Of a DNA stretch of 64,000 nucleotides, positions 55,756 through 64,000 are shown in pieces. How positions within the stretch are numbered: position 1 is the first letter of the stretch; each line of letters starts with the position of its first letter. Both the position numbers and the translations under genes were made by a program. The notes under the pieces were generated by a model. It saw only the letters and a program-made list of their open reading frames with translations. It searched no databases and had not been told where the DNA came from. Source of the DNA: Sphingobacterium chungjuense (lineage in GTDB: Bacteria > Bacteroidota > Bacteroidia > Sphingobacteriales > Sphingobacteriaceae); NCBI RefSeq assembly GCF_011316935.1, contig NZ_WLYS01000005.1, positions 1-64,000 of the forward strand, in the 5' to 3' direction.

Positions 55756-56499
55756 TTATAACATACCGCCGTCTACCGCCAATACTTGGCCGTTGACATA
55801 GCTAGATAAGTCTGAAGCCAAGAACAAACAAGCGTTCGCCACTTCTTCTGTCTCACCAGCACGTTTCATTGGAATACCAGCTTCCCATCCAGAAACCACT
55901 TTTTCATCCAAAATATCGGTCATTTCCGTACGGATAAAACCTGGCGCGATTACATTGGTACGAATATTACGAGAACCCAATTCTTTTGCAATGGATTTTG
56001 AAAAACCGATGATGCCTGCTTTAGAAGCAGCATAGTTTGATTGTCCTGCATTTCCCTGGATACCGACTACCGAGCTCATATTGATGATAGATCCTTTGCG
56101 ACTTTTCATCATCACTTTGGTAGCTGCTTTGGTCACATTGAAAACAGATTTAAGGTTAATGTCAATTACATCGTTCCAAGCATCTTCACCCATACGCATC
56201 AATAAGCCATCTTTCGTAATACCTGCGTTGTTAACTACAATATCCAACGAACCAAAATCCGTCACAATATTAGCAATTAATTGTTCCGACTCATCAAATT
56301 TAGATGCATCCGAACGATAACCTTTGATCTGCGTACCATGCTCTTGTAACGCAACTTCCAAAGCTTGCCCCTTTTCTACCGAGGAAAGGTACGTGAATGC
56401 CACATTGGCACCATGCTGTGCGAATACCTCAGCGATTTTACGGCCTATTCCTTTTGAAGCGCCCGTTATTAATGCGGTTTTACCTGCAAGTAGTTTCAT
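55756..56499 (-). CDS. fabG: 3-oxoacyl-ACP reductase
   Basis: The 247-residue short-chain dehydrogenase has the NADP motif TGASKGIGRKIA, then VNNAG, the catalytic Ser in NMSSVVG and YxxxK in YAASKAG. GFIRTEMTD and the ending GQVLAVDGG follow. It reduces beta-ketoacyl-ACP in fatty acid synthesis. It begins a two-gene unit with the LuxE-like gene. The other fatty acid synthesis genes are elsewhere. Confidence 0.93.
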   Translation of the reverse strand: MKLLAGKTALITGASKGIGRKIAEVFAQHGANVAFTYLSSVEKGQALEVALQEHGTQIKGYRSDASKFDESEQLIANIVTDFGSLDIVVNNAGITKDGLLMRMGEDAWNDVIDINLKSVFNVTKAATKVMMKSRKGSIINMSSVVGIQGNAGQSNYAASKAGIIGFSKSIAKELGSRNIRTNVIAPGFIRTEMTDILDEKVVSGWEAGIPMKRAGETEEVANACLFLASDLSSYVNGQVLAVDGGML

Positions 56500-56749
56500 T
56501 TGTAATTTTTATTAGATTTTTTGTTTTGCATAGATTAAACGGCTCAAACTGTTTAAAATTGCAGGTGCAAAAATGTTAAATAATTGTTATAATAGCAACT
56601 TAACAGAATAATGATCGTCCGTAGATGGTCTTCTCATCTTCGCTTTGCTGTTTTAAAACTTAGTATTTCGAGCAAGCAGATATTGGGAAATTCTTATAAT
56701 TAATGAAAGATTTGTGACAATTTGATTCGCAGAATCCTGCTTCAAATGT

Positions 56750-56757
56750 TAAATTTG
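56750..56757 (+). promoter_or_regulatory. -7 box of mqo
   Basis: TAAATTTG (TAnnTTTG) ends 17 bases before the ATG at 56775. A TTTG at 56721-56724 is 25 bases upstream of it, somewhat wide for -33. Confidence 0.5.
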
Positions 56758-56774
56758 CATCACACAAGATTACG

Positions 56775-58268
56775 ATGGGTAAAAAGACGACAAAGACAGA
56801 AGTAGATGTAGTGTTGATCGGGGCGGGCATCATGAGTGCAACCTTAGGTACACTCATCCACGAGCTAAGTCCTGATATCAAAATTGAAATTCTAGAAAGA
56901 TTGGATACGGTAGCTGCTGAAAGTTCAGATGCTTGGAACAACGCCGGTACAGGACACTCTGCTCTATGTGAATTGAATTACACGCCACAGCGTCCCGATG
57001 GCTCTGTGGATATCAGCAAAGCAATTTCCATTGCCGAGCAATATGAAGTTTCTAAGCAATTTTGGTCGTATTTGGTAGAACATAATGTGATCAAGAACCC
57101 CGAAGAGTTCATTCGTCGTGTACCGCATATGTCTGCGGTGTTTGGTGAGAAAGACGTTCAGTTCCTAAAAACACGTTACGATGCGTTAACGCAGCACAAT
57201 CTATTTAAAGGAATGGAATACTCGGAAGACAAATCTTTGTTGAACGATTGGATCCCATTGATGATGCAAGAGCGTGATGCCCAGGAGCAGATAGCGGCTA
57301 CTAAAATGGATATTGGTACCGATGTGAATTTTGGAACGTTGACGCGTGATCTGATCTCTTACTTAGATAAAAAAGAAAATATCAACCTTTCTACAGGCAG
57401 CGAAGTGAAAGATATCGAACGTTTGCCTGATGGTAGATGGCAGGTGGAAACCAAAGATCTTAAAACGGGAGCTAGAAAAAATATTCAAGCAAAATTCGTA
57501 TTTATTGGGGCTGGCGGACATTCATTACTTTTGCTAGAAAAATCAGGTATACCAGAATCAAAAGGTTATGGTGGCTTTCCCGTTGGCGGACAATGGCTGC
57601 GTTGTACCAACGAAGAAGTGATTGCGCAACATCACGCCAAAGTATATGGAAAAGCTTCCGTAGGAGCACCACCTATGTCTGTACCACATTTGGACACGCG
57701 TTATATAGATGGTAAACAAGCTTTACTATTTGGTCCTTACGCTGGATTCTCTACCAAATTCCTCAAAAAAGGTTCTTACTTTGACCTCCCTGCGTCAATC
57801 AAATTATCGAACATACGTCCAATGCTATCCGCTGGATTAGATAACCTACCGTTGACCAAATACCTCATTACGGAAGTGATGAAAAAACCAAAGGATAAAT
57901 TGGATGCCTTAAAGCAATTCATGCCGACGGCGAAGATGGAAGATTGGGAGATTGAGAAGGCTGGACAACGTGTTCAAGTGATTAAAAAACATCCGGTTCA
58001 TGGCGGGATTTTAGAATTCGGAACAGAAGTAGTTTCTAGCGCAGATGGGTCGATTGCAGCGCTTTTAGGAGCTTCTCCAGGTGCTTCTACATCCGTAGCA
58101 GTAATGATTAACCTCTTAAAAAGATGTTTCCCAGATCGTGCTAAGTCAGATGCTTACCGAACTAAATTACGTACGATGATTCCATCGTGGGGCAAAAATC
58201 TGAATGACGATGCTGAGCTATGTGCCAGCACAAGAAAATGGACACACGATACCTTGAAGCTTAATTAA
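56775..58268 (+). CDS. mqo: Malate:quinone oxidoreductase
   Basis: The 497-residue FAD enzyme oxidises malate to oxaloacetate at the inner membrane, feeding electrons to quinone. Seen are the FAD site DVVLIGAGIMSATLGTLI (about 11-28), WNNAGTGHSALCELNYTP, FPVGGQWLRC and GPYAGFSTKFLKKGS. The ending has GASPGASTSVAVM. The length is standard for Mqo. It has its own promoter and terminator. Confidence 0.96.
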   Translation: MGKKTTKTEVDVVLIGAGIMSATLGTLIHELSPDIKIEILERLDTVAAESSDAWNNAGTGHSALCELNYTPQRPDGSVDISKAISIAEQYEVSKQFWSYLVEHNVIKNPEEFIRRVPHMSAVFGEKDVQFLKTRYDALTQHNLFKGMEYSEDKSLLNDWIPLMMQERDAQEQIAATKMDIGTDVNFGTLTRDLISYLDKKENINLSTGSEVKDIERLPDGRWQVETKDLKTGARKNIQAKFVFIGAGGHSLLLLEKSGIPESKGYGGFPVGGQWLRCTNEEVIAQHHAKVYGKASVGAPPMSVPHLDTRYIDGKQALLFGPYAGFSTKFLKKGSYFDLPASIKLSNIRPMLSAGLDNLPLTKYLITEVMKKPKDKLDALKQFMPTAKMEDWEIEKAGQRVQVIKKHPVHGGILEFGTEVVSSADGSIAALLGASPGASTSVAVMINLLKRCFPDRAKSDAYRTKLRTMIPSWGKNLNDDAELCASTRKWTHDTLKLN

Positions 58269-58287
58269 GCATTTACATACATTTTAG

Positions 58288-58315
58288 AGAGCCTGCTAGT
58301 CAGGCTCTTTTTATA
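58288..58315 (+). terminator. Terminator after mqo
   Basis: AGAGCCTG (58288-58295) pairs with CAGGCTCT (58301-58308), followed by Ts. Confidence 0.82.
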
Positions 58316-58352
58316 TACTCGAAAAGCGCCACAACACAGTTAGCGAACAAAA

Positions 58353-58970
58353 ATGGATATTGTCACCTTCACCACATCTTTAGCGCAGGCATTCGAACAA
58401 ACATCGTGGGTCGAGCGTTTGTCGGTGCTATTTGGCATCTGTCAGGTATTGTTGTCCAAAAACAACAAGATCGCGAATTATCCAGTTGGTATTATGGGTA
58501 TTGTGCTGGGTATGGCCGCACTTTACGGCGCAAAGCTGTACGCCGAAATTTTACTCAATGTGTATTATTTGGTCATGAGCGCTTACGGTTGGTGGTATTG
58601 GACGAGCAATCGAATCCAAAGTGAGCAACCTATTACGATTGCCAATCGACGTGATTGGAGCATTGTGCTAACTATTGTGATTGGTGGCTTTGCATTGCTG
58701 TATTTTGCTTTACGATCCTTCACCGATTCAGATGTACCGTTGTGGGATGCTTGGGTTTCTTGCACCGCATGGGCAGGTATGTGGCTATTAGCACGCAGAA
58801 AGCTCGAGAACTGGCTCTTACTCAATTTGAGTAACCTTTTTGCCATTCCATTACTGGTGCACAAAGAACTGTATTTGTTTGCCTTACTGACCACTTTTCT
58901 CTTCATCGTTGCATTTATCGGCTTCGCCAAATGGCGTCATATCATGAAAACACAAAACACACATGCTTAG
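58353..58970 (+). CDS. pnuC: Nicotinamide riboside transporter PnuC
   Basis: The 205-residue inner-membrane protein has about seven helices and the PnuC pattern GICQVLLSKNNKIANYPVGI near residue 30. A YYLVMSAYGWWYWT motif lies near 70. It imports nicotinamide riboside for NAD synthesis. Its end overlaps the next gene by 8 bases, a coupling I would not expect from function alone. Confidence 0.88.
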   Translation: MDIVTFTTSLAQAFEQTSWVERLSVLFGICQVLLSKNNKIANYPVGIMGIVLGMAALYGAKLYAEILLNVYYLVMSAYGWWYWTSNRIQSEQPITIANRRDWSIVLTIVIGGFALLYFALRSFTDSDVPLWDAWVSCTAWAGMWLLARRKLENWLLLNLSNLFAIPLLVHKELYLFALLTTFLFIVAFIGFAKWRHIMKTQNTHA

Positions 58971-60033
58971 CCAAGATATCATCAATCTCATACAGGAACA
59001 TCAAAGTTTTGGTACCAAAGCGGGAGTGCTGCCCGATGTAATATTGCAAAAAATCAGGGAAAATAGCTGGTTTGATCTTTGGGTACCAAAGGAATACGGC
59101 GGATTGGAGCAGTCTTTAGTCGATGGATGTCGATTATTAGAATCTTTAGCTTATTGGGATGGATCTCTGGGTTGGACAGTTACGCTGTGTGCTGGGGCAA
59201 ACATGTTTGTCGGATTTATTGATTCTGCTACCGCAAATGCTTTATTCAGAACAGGCAATGTCTGTTTTGGTGGGAGCGGACGCGCATCTGGAAAAGCCAT
59301 TAAAGTAGCAGGCGGTTATCGATTAACAGGTAGATGGTCCTATGCAACTGGCGCGCCACATCTTACGCATTTTACTTGCAATGCCATGGTGATTGATGCT
59401 GAAATGAAATCTTCTGAAAAACCTGAAGTCACAAAATCATTTTTCGTGCCGCGTGAGCACGTGTTGATCGAACCCGATTGGCATACATTTGGTTTGGAAG
59501 CTACGGCTAGTCACAGCTTTACGATAGAGGATGTCTTTGTGCCTATCGAAAACAGTTTTGAGCTTCATCCGGACGCTGCTATACACGCGGCTAAGCTGTT
59601 TCAATATCCATTTCAGCCATTTGCAGAATGTACCTTATTTGTTAATTATTTAGGTATGTATTCTAGATATACAGATATAGTTCAAAAGAATTTTTATATA
59701 CGCGCACAGAATGGCGAATGGCAGGAAAAGCATGGTAAAACGTTTTTTAGAGAGTTGGACGTCGCTCAGCAGTTAGCAGAAAATACAAGAAAAAACTTGT
59801 ACGATTTAATGTCAGAAAGTTGGAGCAATTTACTTCACAATAAGGAAGACGATAATATAGTTATTTATGAAAAAATCGGCATATTAACACGAGAAAGCTT
59901 ACGTATGATGCGATCTCATGTACTAGATATGCATGTGAAATGTGGGATAGAGGCTGCTCAGTCAGATTCCGAGCTAAACATGTTGTTCCGTAATTTCTTT
60001 ACGGCTACGCAGCACGCGCTGCTACAATCTTAG
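58963..60033 (+). CDS. Acyl-CoA-dehydrogenase-like flavoprotein
   Basis: The 356-residue protein matches the acyl-CoA dehydrogenase fold: an N-terminal helical part (LWVPKEYGGLEQSLVDGCRL) and a beta domain (GGYRLTGRWSYATGAPH, TFGLEATASHSFTIEDVFVP). A helical C-terminus with FFTATQHALLQ completes it. It is a little short. Homologues include flavin monooxygenases of the DszC type as well as true dehydrogenases, and the reaction is unknown. It overlaps pnuC by 8 bases. Confidence 0.8.
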   Translation: MLSQDIINLIQEHQSFGTKAGVLPDVILQKIRENSWFDLWVPKEYGGLEQSLVDGCRLLESLAYWDGSLGWTVTLCAGANMFVGFIDSATANALFRTGNVCFGGSGRASGKAIKVAGGYRLTGRWSYATGAPHLTHFTCNAMVIDAEMKSSEKPEVTKSFFVPREHVLIEPDWHTFGLEATASHSFTIEDVFVPIENSFELHPDAAIHAAKLFQYPFQPFAECTLFVNYLGMYSRYTDIVQKNFYIRAQNGEWQEKHGKTFFRELDVAQQLAENTRKNLYDLMSESWSNLLHNKEDDNIVIYEKIGILTRESLRMMRSHVLDMHVKCGIEAAQSDSELNMLFRNFFTATQHALLQS

Positions 60034-60044
60034 GCAAAAAAAAA

Positions 60045-60064
60045 CTTAAACCGATCGGTTTAAG
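60045..60064 (-). terminator. 20-bp perfect palindrome with T-run on minus strand
   Basis: CTTAAACCGATCGGTTTAAG is fully self-complementary. On the minus strand it runs into nine Ts (60036-60044), so it should end transcription of the small peptide gene. It lies 11 bases past the convergent acyl-CoA-dehydrogenase-like gene. Confidence 0.75.
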
Positions 60065-60099
60065 CATCCTACTACAAGTACCACTGGAGATATAGGTGT

Positions 60100-60192
60100 C
60101 TAATCTTCCAGTGGGTTCAAATCATCTCCGTCGTACAACCATTCTAGTGGTTGAATCGGCTCTTGAAATTCTAATTCTTCATCTTTAATCAT
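60100..60192 (-). CDS. 30-aa acidic peptide
   Basis: The open frame reads MIKDEELEFQEPIQPLEWLY and ends NPLED. It is strongly acidic, with two Trp/Tyr residues and two Pro. It has no signal peptide or known family. It sits on the minus strand before a strong terminator, with no other gene to use it, which supports transcription. An 8-bp stem (60081-60088 with 60107-60114) overlaps its end. Translation is unproven. Confidence 0.4.
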   Translation of the reverse strand: MIKDEELEFQEPIQPLEWLYDGDDLNPLED

Positions 60193-60295
60193 AATATCTT
60201 TACTTTAATTATTTAAAGATAGTTATTCCATGTTTAATAATTATCACTTAGTTGTTATTTTATTGTTAATCAATTATCGTTTCGGCCTTCTGTTC

Positions 60296-60982
60296 TTAAT
60301 CCTTAGGCTTGATAACTTGTACCACCTGATCACTGAAACTGGTGATATCCGATTTCAAACCAACCATAACAGTTAGCACATTGACAGGGTTTCCTTGAAT
60401 ATTTCTAAAATGGTGCATATAATCTAATTCAAGGCCTAAATAAAATCCACGAAATTTATAATCAGATCCTACACCAAATTTGACTGCAGGAGAAAAACTG
60501 TAAATTTTTTCCATTCGTGTACGATCGTTGCCAATATCATTAATTCGAGATTCGACGTCCATCGCAAATGCCGGTCCGGCATAAGCATAAGTATTCAATC
60601 TATTCACTTGCTTTCGAATACCGCCAGCAAGGCTAAGCGCATAGATCGTGGCCTGTCCATTTTCCAGCGTCCTGTTGTACTCTGGATCGTTCTCAAGCTG
60701 ATTATAATTGAAACCTAAGGTAAATAGAGTGGGTATAATAAAGTAGCGAGGATTACGCAACGCTATATCCAAGCCAATACTTCCAGAGAATGCTTGTGCA
60801 GAAAGTGCATCTTTAGATTTTCCAAGCGGAAAGGCAATTCCTGTTCCACCAAAATAATAGATTTTATTATAATGCAGAGTATCTGGTCCGCTATAATGTA
60901 TGGTGGTGGTATCAGCATCCGTTTGCGCACTAGCCTGAGCTATCCAAAGTACCGCTAGTAAAAATAGGACTAATCTTTTCAT
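60296..60982 (-). CDS. Outer-membrane beta-barrel protein, 228 aa
   Basis: The ATG at 60982 opens a signal peptide (MKRLVLFLLAVLWIAQASA) cut before QTDAD; an ATG at 60994 is an alternative. The mature part alternates hydrophobic and polar residues, as in porin-fold OmpW-type barrels, with GLDIALRNPRYFIIPTLFTL and FRGFYLGLELDYMHHF. No enzymatic motif is seen. The small acidic peptide gene lies downstream on the same strand. Confidence 0.75.
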   Translation of the reverse strand: MKRLVLFLLAVLWIAQASAQTDADTTTIHYSGPDTLHYNKIYYFGGTGIAFPLGKSKDALSAQAFSGSIGLDIALRNPRYFIIPTLFTLGFNYNQLENDPEYNRTLENGQATIYALSLAGGIRKQVNRLNTYAYAGPAFAMDVESRINDIGNDRTRMEKIYSFSPAVKFGVGSDYKFRGFYLGLELDYMHHFRNIQGNPVNVLTVMVGLKSDITSFSDQVVQVIKPKD

Positions 60983-61401
60983 GAAAATCTGCATATAAAA
61001 CAGATAACATGAAAGAGGGGAATAAAGTTTTTATAGCGAAAAATGTTTTTCTAATAGACTGCAAATATGTGGTATTTTCCCACTCTAAGTATATTTAAAG
61101 CGAATAAAACTATATTAAATCCATGTATTTAGTATATTTTATTTGTATGTTTGCGTTCTACCAAATCGAATATTTTACTCTTAAAAAAATGAAGTCATGA
61201 AATTATTACTTATGCAGCAGATGCGAATGCAGATCATTTAACAGCCAAGAATTTCGGCCATTGGTTTCTTGTTCGAATCGGCAGATATTGGACAGAATGA
61301 CTGATCCGAAAATTCGCTGAACTACCGTGTTTTAACAAAAAAAATCATACAAGTACAATTGGCGTTGGCACTTGTTTTTCTCTATTATCTTACTCAAATT
61401 T
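60983..61401. other. Non-coding region upstream of susC
   Basis: About 420 AT-rich bases separate the divergent barrel and susC genes. I see no clear -7 box, terminator or transposon end. A frame at about 61196-61300 reads like ADANADHLTAKNFGHWF but lacks a start codon, so it is treated as chance or decay. Confidence 0.5.
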
Positions 61402-64000
61402 ATGGATAGCATACGCTTATCTCGATCTACTGTATTTTTCATTTGCCTCTCATTCTTTGTATTTCAATTGAGCGCCCAACAAACAGCACCAATTGTCAAT
61501 GCAAAATTAGAAGGCGTTGTGAGAGACAGTATCAACGGTCGTCCTATAGAAGGAGCCACCGTACAATTAGAAACAGTAACACATCGTGCGAAGACTGATC
61601 ACGAAGGATATTATCAACTAGTAACTGGACAAAAATTTCCAATCCAATTAACCATATCTTACATTGGATATAAAACAAAAACGGTAACCGTTTCCGAATC
61701 TCCGATCAATATCGTACTACAACCGTCAGAGGAAGAGCTGGAGGAGATCGTCGTGGTTGGTTATGGGAATCAAAAAAGAAAAAACTTTATTGGATCTATC
61801 GCTACTATTGAAGGTGATCGATTAGTAGATCGTCCGGTGCAAAGTTTCGATCAAGCCCTTATGGGACAAGCTCCTGGTGTGAGCGTGGCATTGCCCAACG
61901 GACAATTGAATAGTCCGCCCGTGATACGCATTCGAGGGACCAATTCTATTTCATTGAATTCTTCGCCCTTGATCGTTATAGATGGAATACCCGTCACAAG
62001 CGGACAAGTTTCTAGCACAAGAGCATCCAATAACCCATTGGCCGATATCAATCCCAATGATATCGAATCGATCAGCGTACTGAAAGATGCTGCCTCTACT
62101 TCCATCTATGGTTCAAGAGCTGCAGGTGGTGTTATCCTCGTGACGACCAAAAGAGGAAAACAGGCAAGTTTAAAAGCCAGTTACGATGGTTGGATTTCCA
62201 TTTCTAATCCCACTCGAATTCCTAATGTTCTCAACGCAGAGCAATACACGGCGATCAAGAATGAATCGATCGCCAATGCGACTGCCATCGACGGAACGAA
62301 TAGAAACCCCGTTTATTTCTTAAGTTATTTAGCCGACGGCTCATTGGTAGATACCGATTGGAAATCCTATGTATACAGAACAGGATTAGCGCACAATCAA
62401 TCGGTTAATATCGCTGGTGGCACGGAGAAGGTTAACTATTATCTGTCTGCTAATACCACTGATCAATCTGGCTTTTTAGTAGGTAATGATTTCGCTAGAA
62501 ATGGTGTACGATTCAACCTCGATAATCAAACGACTTCTTGGCTCAAACTTTCAGCAGGAGGAAATTATAGTAGCAGTAGCAATCATTCGTTTGACTCAAG
62601 TAGTTTACCTGGTGCTTCCATGACTACGACTGGTGCGACGCGGTTGGCGCTGGTATTACCACCTAATATTCCCGCTTACAATGAAGATGGTAGTTATCAC
62701 CTCAACCCAAATAGCGGTACATTGGGATCAGGAGCTAATACGACAACTATTCCGCTCTATAATCCTGTATCTATTTTTGATCTTACGCGCAATCAATCCG
62801 ACAATAGCCACTTCCTTGGGAACTTTAGCGCCACGGTAACGCCAGTAAAAGGATTGGTACTTACTTCGCTCTATGCCGTGGATCGCATCGATATTCAGGA
62901 TGAAGCCTACCGCAGTCCGTTGCTGGGATCTGACGGATATAATACTGGCGGATCTGTCACCAACACATCTGTGAGTAGATTGAATCAAATATGGACAAGT
63001 ACGGCGCAGTATAACGCAGCGTTATCGGTAGGACATACGATTAGTTTACTTGCGGGATCCGATGTACAGCGCAATAAGTTGTCCTCATGGGGAGCTACAG
63101 CCACACAAGCTACCGATGACTTCTTTGATTACTATCAAGGTGGTTGGCGCAATGTTGTGGCCGCTGGCAATCGGAGAGGAGAGCGCGTTTATGCTTCATT
63201 TTTCTCTAGATTCAACTATGAGTTTCAGAATAGATACCTGCTTACGGTCAACTTCCGCCGAGATGGAAACTCTGCGCTTGCCGCAGGTAGAAAGTATGGT
63301 AATTTCGGTGGTGCCGCTGTGGGTTGGTTACTTTCTGACGAATCCTTCTTTCAAAATTCTGGACTAGCACAGATCTTTTCTGATGTGAAACTCAATGCTA
63401 GTTGGGGCAGGGTAGGCAACGGAAATCTTGATAACGATTATAGCTCTTACGACCTGTATTCTGCTTCTCTGTATGGCAATGTGGGCACTTGGGCTATTAG
63501 TCAGCAAGGAAATCCGATGTTATCGTGGGAGACGAGCGATCAAACCAATTTTGGACTTAATTTCTCCACTTGGCAGCAAAGGCTAAAGTTTGAAGTCGCA
63601 TACTTCAATAATAATGTCAATAACCTGATTCTGAATACACCACAATCGTTATCTAAAGGAATCCCAGGCAATACCATTTTAGCCAATGTAGGTGCCATGT
63701 ATAACCGCGGACTCGAACTTGGTGTAAATGCAGATCTCATCAACAAGAAAGATTTCTCTTGGAATGTAGGTTTTAATTTCTCCGCGATCCGTAATAAGGT
63801 GACGGCATTGGCCGATGGCAATGCAGATATCATCGGTGCCACTGGAACTGGGAATACCAACGTAACTCGTGTTGGATATTCGATTGGAAGTTTATACGGA
63901 TTGAAGACGGTTGGCGTGAATCCAGATAATGGACAACGTGTTTTTCTGAATGCCAAAGGTGAGGAGGTGCAATACAATGGTCTTGGGAAATGGACGTATT
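61402..64000 (+). CDS. SusC/RagA TonB-linked outer-membrane protein (cut by window end)
   Basis: The frame stays open from the ATG at 61402 to the end of the window: 866 codons and no stop. It starts with a signal peptide ending at about Ala25. A carboxypeptidase-like domain (about 35-110) follows, then the SusC motif VVVGYG (117-122). The plug has SPLIVIDGIPV and IYGSRAAGGVILVTTKRG, and the beta-barrel carries RFNYEFQNRYLLTVNFRRDG. No STN domain is present, so anti-sigma signalling is unlikely. Such proteins import glycans or peptides with a SusD lipoprotein, expected just beyond the window. Confidence 0.95.
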   Translation, partial: MDSIRLSRSTVFFICLSFFVFQLSAQQTAPIVNAKLEGVVRDSINGRPIEGATVQLETVTHRAKTDHEGYYQLVTGQKFPIQLTISYIGYKTKTVTVSESPINIVLQPSEEELEEIVVVGYGNQKRKNFIGSIATIEGDRLVDRPVQSFDQALMGQAPGVSVALPNGQLNSPPVIRIRGTNSISLNSSPLIVIDGIPVTSGQVSSTRASNNPLADINPNDIESISVLKDAASTSIYGSRAAGGVILVTTKRGKQASLKASYDGWISISNPTRIPNVLNAEQYTAIKNESIANATAIDGTNRNPVYFLSYLADGSLVDTDWKSYVYRTGLAHNQSVNIAGGTEKVNYYLSANTTDQSGFLVGNDFARNGVRFNLDNQTTSWLKLSAGGNYSSSSNHSFDSSSLPGASMTTTGATRLALVLPPNIPAYNEDGSYHLNPNSGTLGSGANTTTIPLYNPVSIFDLTRNQSDNSHFLGNFSATVTPVKGLVLTSLYAVDRIDIQDEAYRSPLLGSDGYNTGGSVTNTSVSRLNQIWTSTAQYNAALSVGHTISLLAGSDVQRNKLSSWGATATQATDDFFDYYQGGWRNVVAAGNRRGERVYASFFSRFNYEFQNRYLLTVNFRRDGNSALAAGRKYGNFGGAAVGWLLSDESFFQNSGLAQIFSDVKLNASWGRVGNGNLDNDYSSYDLYSASLYGNVGTWAISQQGNPMLSWETSDQTNFGLNFSTWQQRLKFEVAYFNNNVNNLILNTPQSLSKGIPGNTILANVGAMYNRGLELGVNADLINKKDFSWNVGFNFSAIRNKVTALADGNADIIGATGTGNTNVTRVGYSIGSLYGLKTVGVNPDNGQRVFLNAKGEEVQYNGLGKWTY

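Noticed and set aside
61196..61300. Protein-like frame upstream of susC
   Set aside because: There is no start codon, a stop lies just before it, and it is only about 34 codons long.

Overview
This window looks like core chromosome of a Bacteroidota bacterium of the Sphingobacteriaceae type (Sphingobacterium or Pedobacter relatives). The evidence is a SusC/RagA TonB-linked outer-membrane protein at the right edge, a DUF5686 outer-membrane protein, many small peptides of kinds typical of the phylum, moderate-to-low GC, few Shine-Dalgarno sites, and repeated matches to the Bacteroidota promoter -7 box TAnnTTTG. Most genes are housekeeping. I recognised no rRNA, tRNA, CRISPR array or intact insertion sequence.

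Layout. 1-345: a 135-bp tandem repeat whose hairpins co-vary. 373-4581 (minus): trpS, deoxynucleoside kinase and a DUF5686 protein. 4582-5645: a gene-poor stretch with a 57-aa peptide gene and a probable transposase scrap. 5646-8324 (minus): a degenerate receiver protein and a soluble three-PAS histidine kinase. 8556-18298: DUF2891 lipoprotein, DUF72 protein, guaA, a periplasmic-binding-fold lipoprotein, an rRNA m5C methyltransferase, a universal stress protein, an NlpC/P60 peptidase, an aminotransferase and a DUF1573 protein. 18614-26409: recQ, rlmF, a small hydrophilic protein, a PBP4-type peptidase, a UMF1-type MFS transporter, a cysteine-poor LutA-like protein and a TIM-barrel isomerase. 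26555-31544: three tandem POT peptide transporters. 31589-35395: polyprenol-phosphate glycosyltransferase, ruvB and cstA. 35406-43087: a RecD-like helicase with a small partner gene, divergent to DUF3822-rsmD-coaD, then a DbpA-like helicase, TauE/SafE, HAD phosphatase and Pr6Pr protein. 43110-43931: a two-module orphan protein in AT-rich sequence. 44234-52907: CPA2 antiporter, exonuclease, trxB, NlpE-like lipoprotein, queA, ispD, an lmo0937-like peptide, LOG protein and recR. 52966-56499 (minus): a split UshA-type nucleotidase and a fabG/LuxE-like pair. 56775-60192: mqo, pnuC, an acyl-CoA-dehydrogenase-like protein and a 30-aa acidic peptide. 60296-64000: a beta-barrel protein and a susC gene cut by the window edge.

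Functional links. Several genes concern peptides and cell wall: three POT importers, a signal-less NlpC/P60 enzyme of the murein-peptide-recycling type, and a PBP4-type peptidase; CstA is also linked in other bacteria to peptide or pyruvate uptake in starvation. Nucleotide metabolism and salvage is represented by the deoxynucleoside kinase, guaA, pnuC and the split 5'-nucleotidase. DNA repair is represented by recQ, ruvB, recR, the RecD-like helicase and an exonuclease.

Most unusual signals: (1) three repair or nucleotide genes whose -7 box ends only 3-4 bases before the start codon, implying leaderless mRNAs; (2) the covarying repeat at the left edge; (3) a receiver-like protein lacking the phospho-acceptor Asp; (4) a LutA homologue that has lost its CCG cysteines; (5) an orphan protein made of two tandem modules; (6) several unlisted small peptides. 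I did not find a clear new defence or biosynthetic system.
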